A stretch of DNA of 64,000 nucleotides from a bacterium D16-36 (GTDB lineage: Bacteria > Bacillota > Clostridia > Lachnospirales > Lachnospiraceae), in NCBI GenBank assembly GCA_003611745.1, contig RAYF01000032.1:1-64000 (forward strand). The letters are read 5' to 3'. Shown in pieces: positions 54,185-62,892 of the stretch (its first letter is position 1; each line of letters starts with the position of its first letter). A program made the position numbers and the translations under genes. The notes beneath the pieces were generated by a model. That model did not search any database and had not been told where the DNA came from. It saw nothing but the letters and a program-made list of their open reading frames with translations.

Positions 54185-55123
54185 TTAATTATTGTTAAAC
54201 AGAGGTGTAGACAGATATCTGTCCCCGGAATCAGGGAGCAATGCCACTATCGTCTTCCCTTTATTTTCCGGCCTGCCTGCAAGAATGGATGCCGCCTTAA
54301 GCGCAGCGCCGGAGGATATGCCCACAAGAATCCCCTCGCTGACCGCAAATGCCTTGCCCTCTGCAAATGCATCCTCATTCTCAACAGCAATAATCTCGTC
54401 ATACACATCTTTATTCAATACTTCCGGAACAAACCCTGCCCCTATTCCCTGAATTTTATGTGCACCCGGTGTACCCTTTGACAAAACAGGGCTTCCGGCA
54501 GGCTCTACTGCCACGATTTTTACATCCGGATTCTGTTCTTTAAGATATTCCCCTACGCCAGTAACCGTCCCTCCTGTCCCGACACCTGCTACAAAGATAT
54601 CTACTTTTCCATCTGTCTGCTCCCAGATTTCCGGGCCTGTTGTCGCCTTATGGACTGCCGGATTAGCCGGATTCACAAACTGTCCCAGTATCACCGCCCC
54701 CGGAGTCTCCTTCTGCAGCTCCTCCGCTTTGGCAATCGCACCTTTCATGCCTTTGGCGCCTTCCGTCAGAACTAATTCAGCACCATATGCTTTCAAAAGA
54801 TTTCTCCTCTCCACGCTCATGGTATCCGGCAATGTCAGGACTGCCCGGTATCCCTTTGCCGCTGCAACTGCTGCCAGGCCGATTCCCGTATTGCCACTGG
54901 TCGGTTCAATAATAGTCGCGCCCTCTTTTAGAATTCCTTTCTTTTCTGCATCCTCTATCATAGCCAGCGCAATACGATCCTTCACAGAACCTGCCGGGTT
55001 TAGGTACTCCAGTTTGGCAAGAAGTGTAACATCAGCCACTCCTGCCTGCCTGCTGTAACGGTTCAGTTTCAACAGCGGTGTCCCGCCAATCAGTTCCAAT
55101 GCACTTTCTTTTATCTCACTCAT
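54185..55123 (-). CDS. cysK: Cysteine synthase A
   Basis: 312 aa, standard length. PLP lysine in [11 protein letters not shown] near residue 48, the substrate loop [11 protein letters not shown] near 74, phosphate loop [13 protein letters not shown] near 180, and C-terminal [10 protein letters not shown]. It makes cysteine from O-acetylserine and sulfide. AGGAGG precedes the ATG and a consensus promoter lies at 55211-55239. It heads a cysK-lysR transcript downstream of other sulfur genes. Confidence 0.95.
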   Translation of the reverse strand: MSEIKESALELIGGTPLLKLNRYSRQAGVADVTLLAKLEYLNPAGSVKDRIALAMIEDAEKKGILKEGATIIEPTSGNTGIGLAAVAAAKGYRAVLTLPDTMSVERRNLLKAYGAELVLTEGAKGMKGAIAKAEELQKETPGAVILGQFVNPANPAVHKATTGPEIWEQTDGKVDIFVAGVGTGGTVTGVGEYLKEQNPDVKIVAVEPAGSPVLSKGTPGAHKIQGIGAGFVPEVLNKDVYDEIIAVENEDAFAEGKAFAVSEGILVGISSGAALKAASILAGRPENKGKTIVALLPDSGDRYLSTPLFNNN

Positions 55124-55210
55124 AACAAATCCTCCTTGTTTTTAAATAGAATAGAGTAACAACTTCCATATCCGACTTTCCCTATCGGTTTTGTATGTTA
55201 ATATGTTATC

Positions 55211-55239
55211 ATTATAGCCGCGCAGCCAGTTTTTGTCAA
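55211..55239 (-). promoter_or_regulatory. cysK promoter
   Basis: On the minus strand, TTGACA (55234-55239) and TATAAT (55211-55216) with 17-bp spacing. The leader of about 80 nt to the cysK start is too short for a T-box. Confidence 0.8.
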
Positions 55240-55287
55240 TAACGCCGCTTCCAGTTTTTCTCTACCGCATCTTATAGGGAAATCCTA

Positions 55288-56469
55288 TTATCCGCCTGTA
55301 CATAATCTTTCCAGACGCCGCAGCGCTTCCTCCAGAACACTCCTTGGACACGCCACATTAATCCTCTGGAACCCCCTGCCGCACGGCCCAAATATTTTGC
55401 CGCTGTCCAGCCACAATTTTGCCTGATGAATGATACGGCGGTCGAGTTCCTCCGGCTCCAGCCCTAACCCCCGAAAATCCAGCCAGACCAGATACGTCGC
55501 CTCCTCCTCCACCACAGATACACCGGGCAGATGCTCCCTTACATATTGTCTGGTAAAGTCAATGTTATCTCCCACATAGGACATCATAGCCCGGTACCAT
55601 TCACCACCTTTAGAGTATGCCGCCTCACAGGCCACCAGCCCCATAATGCCAAGCTGGCTGATACCTGCCGCATCCATTTCCTTCCTGAATTTCCTCCGCA
55701 GCTTCTGATTCGGAATAAAAATATTCGAAAGCATCATCCCTGCCAGATTGAAGGTCTTGCTTGGAGAAGTGCAGATTACGCTGATTTCTTCATATTCCTT
55801 TTTCAATCCGGCAAACACATGATGCTCCCCCCGAAAGATAAAATCATGATGGATTTCATCACTTACCACCGTCACCCCATATCTGAAACAGATATCCCCT
55901 ATCTGATTCAATTCCTCCGCCGTCCATACCCTTCCCACCGGATTATGCGGGCTGCAAAGCAGAAACAGCCGGATTTTTTCTTCTTTGATTTTTTTCTCTA
56001 AATCATCAAAGTCAATATGGTATCTTTGATCCCTGCCCAGATATAAATCACTGCTTACCACTTTCCTGCCATTATCCCGGATAACCTCTGAAAACGGATA
56101 ATAGACGGGCTGCTGTATCAAAACGGCATCACCCGGTTCCGTATAGGCCCTGACTGCCATCGCCAATGCAAAGACTACGCCCGGTGTCTTGACCAGCCAC
56201 CTTTCCTGCGGTTCCCATCCATGATGCCCCTTCATCCATTCCCTGACTGTCTCAAAGTAATGCGCCTGCACCTCGCTGTACCCAAAAATACCATGCCTTG
56301 CCCATTCTGCAACGGCATCTTCTACATAGGAAGAGGTCTTAAAATCCATATCCGCCACCCACATCGGCAGGACATCGCCCGGCATGCCGCGCGCCTCTGC
56401 AAAATCATATTTCAAGCACCTCGTATTCCTGCGGTCAATAACCGTATCAAAATCTAAATTACGCTCCAT
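55288..56469 (-). CDS. MalY/PatB-type PLP C-S lyase (cystathionine beta-lyase)
   Basis: About 393 aa from ATG 56469 (AGGA just upstream); ATG 56484 is possible but has no SD. A fold-type I aminotransferase with MWVADMDF near 35, CSPHNPVGRVW near 173, DEIHHDFIF near 205, and PLP-lysine region TSPSKTFNLAG near 237. It breaks C-S bonds of cystathionine or cysteine S-conjugates, giving homocysteine or a thiol plus pyruvate and ammonia. It follows the gamma-synthase-like gene closely, so the two form a transsulfuration unit. Confidence 0.88.
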   Translation of the reverse strand: MERNLDFDTVIDRRNTRCLKYDFAEARGMPGDVLPMWVADMDFKTSSYVEDAVAEWARHGIFGYSEVQAHYFETVREWMKGHHGWEPQERWLVKTPGVVFALAMAVRAYTEPGDAVLIQQPVYYPFSEVIRDNGRKVVSSDLYLGRDQRYHIDFDDLEKKIKEEKIRLFLLCSPHNPVGRVWTAEELNQIGDICFRYGVTVVSDEIHHDFIFRGEHHVFAGLKKEYEEISVICTSPSKTFNLAGMMLSNIFIPNQKLRRKFRKEMDAAGISQLGIMGLVACEAAYSKGGEWYRAMMSYVGDNIDFTRQYVREHLPGVSVVEEEATYLVWLDFRGLGLEPEELDRRIIHQAKLWLDSGKIFGPCGRGFQRINVACPRSVLEEALRRLERLCTGG

Positions 56470-56485
56470 CGTTCCTGTCTCCATT

Positions 56486-57670
56486 TCATTCTATTACTGC
56501 GGCGCCGTCCTTCAAACTGTCCTCTATCTCATTAAATACCTGTTCCAGTTCGCCCAGCAAATCCTTTATATTCTCAATGCCTACCGACAAGCGCAGCGTA
56601 CTTTCCGTAATGCCGTTCTGCTCCCGTATCTCCCGCAGGACATCGGCATGTGTCTGCGTTACCGGGTAAGTAATCAGTGTCTCCACACCGCCCAAACTCT
56701 CCGCAAATTTAATTATCCTGACTTTCTCTAAAATCGCCAGTGCAAATTCTTTATTTACCAACTGAAAAGTAATCATCCCCCCAAAGCCTCTCGCCTGCCT
56801 TTTCATAATCTCATGGCCTGGGTGTTCCGTAAGCCCCGGATAAATCACTTTCGTGACTGCCTTCCTGCCGGACAGCCAGACAGCAATCCGCAATGCATTT
56901 TCCTGCGCCCTCTCCATCCGGATTCCCAGTGTCTTGATGCCCCGCTGAATCAGAAAACAATCAAACGGCGCCAGCCCAGCCCCTGTTGTCTTAATCAAAA
57001 AACGAAGCCTCTCGCTGATATCCTGCCGGTTCGTCACAAGAAAGCCTGCCAGCGTGTCATTGTGTCCCCCCAGATATTTCGAACCGCTATGTACCACAAG
57101 GTCAGCGCCTAAATCCAGAGGATTCTGAAAATAAGGCGATAAGAATGTATTATCCACAATCAGCATCAGGCGATGCTTCTTTGTAATCTTGGCAAGCTCT
57201 GCAATATCTGTTACATTCATCATCGGATTGGTCGGCGTTTCGATATAAACAGCCTTCGTTTTTTCATCTATATACTTATCTACATTTTCCTTGTAGATAT
57301 CAATACTTGTAAAGGATATGCCGTTTTTTGCTGACACATTCTGAAATAAGCGGATGCTCCCTCCATACAAATCAGAATCTGCAATCAGGTGGTCCCCCGG
57401 CTCAAATAATTCCATCATTAAAGCGATGGCAGCCATCCCGGTCGATAATGCCAGAGCGTCTATTCCATTCTCCAGAGACGCCACCGTCTTCTCCAAATGC
57501 TCCCTTGTCGGATTCTGCAGCCTGCTGTAATCATACCCCGTACTTTGCCCCACACCCGGATGGGCATAAGTAGCTGTCTGATAAATGGGATAACTGATTG
57601 CCCCATAATTATCACTGCGCCCCTCCTCTTCCTCCAGATGCAGGCATCTTGTTTCTATCTCTCTTTCCAT
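56486..57670 (-). CDS. Cystathionine gamma-synthase/lyase-type PLP enzyme
   Basis: About 394 aa from ATG 57670 (GGGGG nine bases upstream). Cys/Met metabolism PLP family motifs: YSRLQNPTREHLEKTVA near 45, SGMAAI-type STGMAAIALM near 78, IETPTNPMMNV near 150, and VHSGSKYLGGHNDTLAGF with the PLP Lys near 200. Synthase versus lyase activity cannot be resolved by eye. It lies between gshA-like and C-S lyase genes on one strand with short gaps. Confidence 0.9.
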   Translation of the reverse strand: MEREIETRCLHLEEEEGRSDNYGAISYPIYQTATYAHPGVGQSTGYDYSRLQNPTREHLEKTVASLENGIDALALSTGMAAIALMMELFEPGDHLIADSDLYGGSIRLFQNVSAKNGISFTSIDIYKENVDKYIDEKTKAVYIETPTNPMMNVTDIAELAKITKKHRLMLIVDNTFLSPYFQNPLDLGADLVVHSGSKYLGGHNDTLAGFLVTNRQDISERLRFLIKTTGAGLAPFDCFLIQRGIKTLGIRMERAQENALRIAVWLSGRKAVTKVIYPGLTEHPGHEIMKRQARGFGGMITFQLVNKEFALAILEKVRIIKFAESLGGVETLITYPVTQTHADVLREIREQNGITESTLRLSVGIENIKDLLGELEQVFNEIEDSLKDGAAVIE

Positions 57671-57695
57671 TCCGCATATCCCCCAAAATTTATCT

Positions 57696-59000
57696 TCATG
57701 AGATTCTTCTAATCTTCTGCTGCGCACTTACGCACTCCTCCTGTCTCTTCTTTGCCAGTTCCATTCCTTTTTTGACAAACCCACCCTGATACTGTTTTCT
57801 AATCTGCCATGCATAGCGGTTGTCTGCGTCATCAAATTTCTGGTATTGAAAGTCCAGAACATCCTGCACATCGGCGTGTAATTCCGCAAAAAAGCTTTTC
57901 ATCTCATCTATGATATTCATAGCGGCCTGTGCCACAGAACAAATCCTTCCATCCGGCAGTGCAATTTTAACGGTCTTCAAATCATAATGCGCTGCATTCT
58001 TAAAATTCTGCACGGCATGTACCTGATGCTTTACTGATAATTCTTCCTCCGGCCTGCAAAGCAGCCATATCATTAGTAACTGTGCAAACAGGACATCTTT
58101 TACTTCAAGTCCCTCTGCAGATAATGGGTTTAAATCGAACATCCGAAGTTCAATATGGTTGACTCCATTTTTCCGCAGGCTTTCCAGATTATTCTCCCCG
58201 GCAGGTTTCAGGCGCACGGGATAATACAGCTCGGAAGGCGCTTTTAACAGTCCCTGCAGCACATATTTTTCAATACTGTCTGCATAGGCTTCGATGGATT
58301 GATAATCAAATACCGGGGTAAAATCATTCCAATAACCCAGTTCACTGCACCGCACAGACGCCAGCCCCATAAAGACATCTCCGCCGCATACCCCCTTCTC
58401 CACAAAGGAACTGTCAAGCAGAGGGCTTGCCGCTGTAACCGCTGTCAGTATCCAGCCATACACAGCCAGCGAGGCGGCAAGCTTTAAGTATAATTTATCT
58501 TTATAATCCTGAAAGCTGCTGCCGCCATGCAGCCGAAAACTGTGGAGCAGCAATTCCTCCGAAAAAGAGAAATTAACGTGGATGCCGGAAAACGCCATGC
58601 GGTATCTCCCATATTTATCTGACAGGTAATCACGGTAGACCGTTTTAAACTGTTCCTGCCCATCAAAAGCCGCAACGGGTATGTCATTTTCATTTCTTAT
58701 ATACGGCGGGTTGGAAAACGGCCAGATATATTCCCGGACAGGCAGGCCAGATACGATTTCCTGAATCATGCCGTAATGCTCCTGCAATTCTTTAATTGCC
58801 TCCTCTGCCGTTTTATGTACTCTGGTATTAATCTCCGTCTGGTTCTCACAAAAATCCCTGACGATAAAATCATTATCCCCAAAAGGATGACTTGTGTGGG
58901 AAAAAGTCCCATCTTCCAACACCCGTAAACTTTCTTTCTCTAAGCCAAACATCCCATCCAGAATATGCTTCCTGATATACAAATCTTCTATATGTAACAT
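57696..59000 (-). CDS. GshA-type glutamate-cysteine ligase
   Basis: About 434 aa from ATG 59000 (GGAG seven bases upstream). GMFGLEKESLRV near the start is the nucleotide/glutamate motif of gamma-glutamylcysteine synthetase, followed by FCENQTEINT, WPFSNPPYI and SGIHVNFSFSEELL. It covers the ligase part of GshA/GshF; there is no fused ATP-grasp glutathione synthetase domain, and no gshB is nearby. The product should be gamma-glutamylcysteine, or a related amide, used as a thiol. It lies 50 bp after the glutamine amidotransferase gene. Confidence 0.85.
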   Translation of the reverse strand: MLHIEDLYIRKHILDGMFGLEKESLRVLEDGTFSHTSHPFGDNDFIVRDFCENQTEINTRVHKTAEEAIKELQEHYGMIQEIVSGLPVREYIWPFSNPPYIRNENDIPVAAFDGQEQFKTVYRDYLSDKYGRYRMAFSGIHVNFSFSEELLLHSFRLHGGSSFQDYKDKLYLKLAASLAVYGWILTAVTAASPLLDSSFVEKGVCGGDVFMGLASVRCSELGYWNDFTPVFDYQSIEAYADSIEKYVLQGLLKAPSELYYPVRLKPAGENNLESLRKNGVNHIELRMFDLNPLSAEGLEVKDVLFAQLLMIWLLCRPEEELSVKHQVHAVQNFKNAAHYDLKTVKIALPDGRICSVAQAAMNIIDEMKSFFAELHADVQDVLDFQYQKFDDADNRYAWQIRKQYQGGFVKKGMELAKKRQEECVSAQQKIRRIS

Positions 59001-59049
59001 ATAAATCTCCATTCCGCCGCTTATAGCGGCTTAAATCTTCCCACATTTC

Positions 59050-59823
59050 CTATAATGTTGAATAATCCAGAAAAAGCAACCTCATTTTCTCCGGGTCTTC
59101 CACATACTCATATCCGTGATCTGTCCCAGCCTGCGCCAGTTTCCCATCCTGAAAAGCCAGTAATGTATTTAACGGCAGCGGCCTCCACTCTTTCCCGTCT
59201 AGCGGGACTGTGCTAAACACATACCCGCCCTGCCGCTTTGATAGGTACAGGCTGTTCCGGCAGTTTGTATGCACGTAAAGATATTCCCCATCAAACATCA
59301 GCAGATTTAATTTATTTCCGTCAGCAATTTGGCAGATTAATTCATCTATTACCTGAAAACGCTCCGGTGCGTCTAGTGGAGCTCCCTTTTCTCTGTATCT
59401 GCCATTCATCCGATCCACGAGCAGATACAAAATCCTCTCACTATCTGTCTGCCCTTCCTGTACATAAAAATAAGAATCTGTCATTTCCCCCTCAAAAATA
59501 GTGCCGTTGTGTGCCAGCGTCCATGCCCGCCCTGTATCATCTTTCCTGATAAAAGGATGGCAGTTTTCATACTCCATATTTCCCTTGGTTGCCAGCCGGA
59601 TATGGGCAATCATTTTATCTGCCATAATTAAATGACTGCAGCATTCCCTCAATCTGGCGCTTTTCGTTGATGCCACAGCCTGTTTCTCGACCTGCACGCT
59701 ATGGTTCCCAAAAAATGCCATTCCCCATCCGTGCGGATGTCTGTCTCCATGCGAGAAAAACACATCCAGCAGATCATTTAACTGTATTTTTCTGGGGGCA
59801 CTAACCCCAAACAATTCACACAT
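59050..59823 (-). CDS. Class II glutamine amidotransferase (YafJ/EgtC-like)
   Basis: 257 aa from ATG 59823, giving the required Met-Cys N-terminus (MCELFGVSAPRK) in which Cys2 is the nucleophile after Met removal. Upstream codons run into the tRNA-like gene and are rejected. Further motifs are GDRHPHGWGMAFFG, AHIRLATKG and AHNGTIFEG, all standard for Ntn amidohydrolases. It may act as a gamma-glutamyl amidohydrolase like EgtC, or supply ammonia. It directly follows the tRNA-like RNA, with no terminator between, and precedes gshA. Confidence 0.85.
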   Translation of the reverse strand: MCELFGVSAPRKIQLNDLLDVFFSHGDRHPHGWGMAFFGNHSVQVEKQAVASTKSARLRECCSHLIMADKMIAHIRLATKGNMEYENCHPFIRKDDTGRAWTLAHNGTIFEGEMTDSYFYVQEGQTDSERILYLLVDRMNGRYREKGAPLDAPERFQVIDELICQIADGNKLNLLMFDGEYLYVHTNCRNSLYLSKRQGGYVFSTVPLDGKEWRPLPLNTLLAFQDGKLAQAGTDHGYEYVEDPEKMRLLFLDYSTL

Positions 59824-59870
59824 AAGAACTACCTCGTTTCTAAAGCCAATTACTATGTCAATATTTAAAA

Positions 59871-59940
59871 CGATACCGGCGGGACTCGAACCCACAACTT
59901 CAGCTTTGCGAGCCTATGCCATTCCAGCGGCTACGGCATC
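59871..59940 (-). tRNA. Atypical tRNA-Cys(GCA)-like gene
   Basis: 70-nt cloverleaf on the minus strand. Acceptor GATGCCG/CGGTATC (7 bp, one wobble), TA linker, D stem GCC/GGC with GCTGGAAT loop, anticodon arm TAGGC-TCGCAAA-GCTGA, 4-nt variable region, T arm GTGGG-TTCGAGT-CCCGC, discriminator G. The D arm pattern and anticodon GCA match tRNA-Cys. Oddities: C instead of U33, an A-G mismatch plus wobble in the anticodon stem, G73 instead of U73, and no encoded CCA. It may be a decayed tRNA, a minor tRNA, or a tRNA-like regulatory leader of the following genes. Confidence 0.65.
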
Positions 59941-59977
59941 ATATATAATCTTATTTACCTACTCTTTTTATATGTTT

Positions 59978-60006
59978 ATAATATCCCCTTCCCTTTTATT
60001 TGTCTA
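59978..60006 (-). promoter_or_regulatory. Possible promoter of the tRNA-like/thiol operon
   Basis: On the minus strand, TAGACA (60001-60006) and TATTAT (59978-59983), 17-bp spacer. Transcription would start about 30 nt before the tRNA-like gene. Confidence 0.45.
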
Positions 60007-60010
60007 ATAG

Positions 60011-60056
60011 AAAAAAACTGCATGACGTTATAGCTTTATCCTATAACATCATGCAG
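60011..60056 (-). terminator. Terminator of the ATP-grasp/M14 operon
   Basis: A 16-bp stem with one internal mismatch: CTGCATGACGTTATAG (60018-60033) with CTATAACATCATGCAG (60041-60056). Seven U follow on the minus strand. It separates the upstream operon from the tRNA-like gene. Confidence 0.9.
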
Positions 60057-60135
60057 CCCCCAAAATGCCATTATTACTTTATCTCTCCGCTATCTCAATC
60101 CTAGTGTCAATTATTATTTCGGTTCCCCGGCTACC

Positions 60136-61065
60136 TCAATACTTTTGTATTAATTTAATTACAGCAGTATTTGCATATGTCAGCGGTTCATTATGTACGA
60201 AAAAGGCAACCCTGCTAAAAGGTGCATAGAGTGTTTCCAGAATATCCCCCTCATATGGATTGACGATATTTGCCAAAGGCTGCCCTGTCTCTACTTCCTG
60301 CCCCGCCTTTACCAGTGGCTCAAAGATACCGGATTTGGCTGTTTTTATAAGAATCAGTTCCTCATCATGCACAATCTTTGAAGACAAACCGTCCGGTGCA
60401 CTGTACTTTATCATCCCCTGACGGGACAAAAAATTCATCACTGCCAGAACTGCCTGCCCCGCACTATTCTGGTCAATGCGTGAGGTAGTGGATGTATACA
60501 GCGAAAAAGCCTGCGTTTCCCACACCTGCCAGTTATAATTCAGTGTTGCCGTATCATAGGGCCTCACCTTACGGATTACCACATACGGCAGGCCAAACAG
60601 TTTTGCTGTCTCAGGATTGCTAAAACCTTCATCCATAAGGCGCACATGTGGGACAAAATCACCCGGCATATAAAAAGAAGTAAACTGTATGCCAAACTGA
60701 TACCCGGAAATCTCACGAAATACGCCATCTGCAATCCTCTGGGTAGTTTCTCCCAAATCATATCCGGGAAACATACGGTTAATGTCTGTATTATCTGTTG
60801 ACCAGAATCTTTTCTGGATATTCATGGAATACGGGTTAATGGAGGGAATAATTAAGATCCTATGCCCGTCTGCGATTCTCCCCTCCTCCTCAAGCTGCTT
60901 CATCTTCTTTACCAGTCTGGAACAGCAATACAGCTGCTGTATCTCGTTCCCTCTGGAACTCCCTACGATGCAGACGGACTTTTCGCCTGTTCCAAATTCA
61001 TATCCCGTGACACGGAACGTATCTCTGTATAAGCCCTTCATTTGATAGATAATTCTCTTATTCAT
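60136..61065 (-). CDS. AstE/AspA-like M14 family protein lacking zinc ligands
   Basis: 309 aa, paralogue of the adjacent gene. The fold segments are kept (ILIIPSINPYSMNIQKRFW, TDINRMFPG, and a C-terminal beta domain with VKAGQEVETGQPLANIVNP). The zinc motif expected as HGNE/HGDE reads SRGNE, and the expected D-x-H reads IQFTSF. It therefore probably has no peptidase/deacylase activity and may pair with the active paralogue as a regulatory or structural subunit. Start ATG 61065 after AAGGAGG, 8 bp inside the preceding gene. It is the last gene before a strong terminator. Confidence 0.75.
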   Translation of the reverse strand: MNKRIIYQMKGLYRDTFRVTGYEFGTGEKSVCIVGSSRGNEIQQLYCCSRLVKKMKQLEEEGRIADGHRILIIPSINPYSMNIQKRFWSTDNTDINRMFPGYDLGETTQRIADGVFREISGYQFGIQFTSFYMPGDFVPHVRLMDEGFSNPETAKLFGLPYVVIRKVRPYDTATLNYNWQVWETQAFSLYTSTTSRIDQNSAGQAVLAVMNFLSRQGMIKYSAPDGLSSKIVHDEELILIKTAKSGIFEPLVKAGQEVETGQPLANIVNPYEGDILETLYAPFSRVAFFVHNEPLTYANTAVIKLIQKY

Positions 61066-62008
61066 AACCGCATACCTCCTTTTTCAACAGCCGCCCCATA
61101 AGGGAACCCTCAACAACAACAGGGTAATCCCTTATGGTAAATAGCATGCCGTCTTCCGGAGCCTGCACCTCATCCAGCACCTTTCCGCACAGCGGGTCTA
61201 CAATCCGTCCTATCATTTCACCCTTGCGCAGCTTTGCGCCATGCTGCACAGCCGGGATAAATACGCCTCCTACACTGGCATTCAGATAGCTGACATCCTC
61301 CGGATTCCTCGAAATAATCGGTTTTCTTACCGGATTGGCATCCCCGTTCCAGATTCCCATCTCCTTCATCAGATGGAAAATTCCATCCACCATCTGGTCT
61401 CCATACTCCTTTGTAATGCGCATTCCCACACCCATCTCCACAACCAAAACGGGCGTCCCGATATTATTCAGGCTGTAGGCAAATGTCGATTCTAACACCG
61501 TACTTGCACCATGAACCCATATCAAATCTACGTTGCTTTTCTCCGCCAGAGGGACAAGCGTGTCCTGATGCAGCTCATTGATGCGTATCTGCGGTATTTC
61601 CGTCAGGTAAATATTACTGGCATGGATATCAAACACGCAGTCCGAACCCGCCACATCCTCCATTATCCGGGCAACCACATATTCCATCATGCTCCCGTCA
61701 ATATCCCCCGGAAACAGACGGTTCATATCCAAATCAAAGGCGGGAATCCCTCTGGTAATAGAATCAATCCCAAGAGGGTTCATTGCCGGATAAATATCTA
61801 CTATCCCTGTCAGGCATTCCCTGTGCTGCTCTATACGCCGCTGCAATTCAAAACAGACATACTGCCCCTCCAGTTCATCGCCATGAATGCCGGTGACGAT
61901 GCTGATGCGTTTCATATCATCTACAGAATTCTCCGGCGCAATGCGGTTTTTCCTGATTTCCAGCGCCTCGTCTACAGGCAGCCCTATCGCTGCTATTGTT
62001 TTTATCAT
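61058..62008 (-). CDS. Succinylglutamate desuccinylase/aspartoacylase-type M14 enzyme
   Basis: 316 aa. The zinc site is present: TGIHGDELEGQ (His/Glu) near 43 and CVFDIHAS near 130, with DLDMNRLFPG and IYPAMNPLGID as family motifs. The C-terminal beta domain (KLRKGEMIGRIVDP) matches AstE/AspA enzymes. It would hydrolyse an amide bond of an N-acyl amino acid or a small peptide. Its place next to ATP-grasp, alpha-E and transglutaminase-like genes suggests it processes the product of that pathway. The substrate is not predictable. Confidence 0.8.
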   Translation of the reverse strand: MIKTIAAIGLPVDEALEIRKNRIAPENSVDDMKRISIVTGIHGDELEGQYVCFELQRRIEQHRECLTGIVDIYPAMNPLGIDSITRGIPAFDLDMNRLFPGDIDGSMMEYVVARIMEDVAGSDCVFDIHASNIYLTEIPQIRINELHQDTLVPLAEKSNVDLIWVHGASTVLESTFAYSLNNIGTPVLVVEMGVGMRITKEYGDQMVDGIFHLMKEMGIWNGDANPVRKPIISRNPEDVSYLNASVGGVFIPAVQHGAKLRKGEMIGRIVDPLCGKVLDEVQAPEDGMLFTIRDYPVVVEGSLMGRLLKKEVCGYE

Positions 62009-62009
62009 A

Positions 62010-62804
62010 TTATTCCCTTTCTCTTTTTTCCACTAGAACAGAAATCTTCTGCGTCTGCGCCCCGCCATTCCACATCAGGCCGCGGTTGATTGCACAGTCC
62101 GACGTATCCCTTCCATGTCCTAATTTTATATAATGGTCTAATACCAGACAGTCGTTCGTCGGGTCAAACGCCAGCCACCTGCTGCCGCACAGTGCTTCCA
62201 CCCATGCATGGCTCGCACCTTCGCCAATAATCAGCCCGCATACATAGCGGGCAGGAATCCCCGCCATCCTAAGCAATGTAATATATATATGCGCATAATC
62301 CTGACAGACACCCCTGCCAAGCTCCCACGCCTCCTCTGCTGTCGTATGGACATGGGTAACTCCGGATTCATATGTAAAATCTCTGTGCAGCCTGTGCATC
62401 AGTTCCACACAAACTTCATAACTATTCCCACAGCTAGAGAAATCACAGGATTCATAATACCTCAAAAGCCCCGGGCCGGGCATACACTTCCCGTAAGGAT
62501 AACGGAATATCCCCGTTTTTTCCTCTGCAGCCTCCTCCTCGTAGTCTGTCTGAATGATTTCCACGTCGCCAGTTATGTGAAAGATAAACTGCCTATGCGG
62601 TTCCGTCTCACAGCCATAAATCTGCTTGTTCCCAAAAGAATCCTCCCCTATTGAATGCTCTGTCTCGGGCAGTATGGAAAACTCCATCCCCAGCAGATGC
62701 TGCCTTGCATCCTCCCTTGGGATGCATTTAATCGTATAATAGCATCTGCCTACATTCTCCTCATACTCTATTTCCATCTGATACTCAAAATGTAATACTG
62801 TCAC
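62010..62804 (-). CDS. Transglutaminase-like protein of the alpha-E/ATP-grasp cluster
   Basis: About 264 aa; GTG 62804 with AGGGG upstream gives VTVLHFEYQMEIEYEE, the family's beta-strand N-terminus. The longer frame runs into the alpha-E gene and is rejected. The transglutaminase core has Cys in GRGVCQDYAH near 170, His in ASHAWVEA and Asp in AFDPTND. Such proteins travel with circularly permuted ATP-grasp and alpha-E genes and may cleave or exchange amide bonds. The stop is directly next to the M14 start. Confidence 0.85.
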   Translation of the reverse strand: MTVLHFEYQMEIEYEENVGRCYYTIKCIPREDARQHLLGMEFSILPETEHSIGEDSFGNKQIYGCETEPHRQFIFHITGDVEIIQTDYEEEAAEEKTGIFRYPYGKCMPGPGLLRYYESCDFSSCGNSYEVCVELMHRLHRDFTYESGVTHVHTTAEEAWELGRGVCQDYAHIYITLLRMAGIPARYVCGLIIGEGASHAWVEALCGSRWLAFDPTNDCLVLDHYIKLGHGRDTSDCAINRGLMWNGGAQTQKISVLVEKRERE

Positions 62805-62892
62805 AAAACCACCCCTAACCTGCAATCCCGCAAACACCGCCGCCATGCAAAACTGCAGGCATGCCTGTTTCTTACCGGTGTCTGGCAGAATA

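Noticed and set aside
55124-55287. Cys T-box ahead of cysK
   Set aside because: The leader is only about 80 nt from the predicted promoter and lacks a T-box motif or stem I.
55272-55287. ATAGG-N5-CCTAT palindrome as LysR operator
   Set aside because: It lies beyond the cysK promoter next to the C-S lyase stop codon, and a single weak palindrome is not enough to assign a regulator site.
59871-59940. 3' end of a tmRNA
   Set aside because: The 5' acceptor arm, D arm and anticodon arm lie within the same 70 nt, so it is a whole tRNA-like unit.
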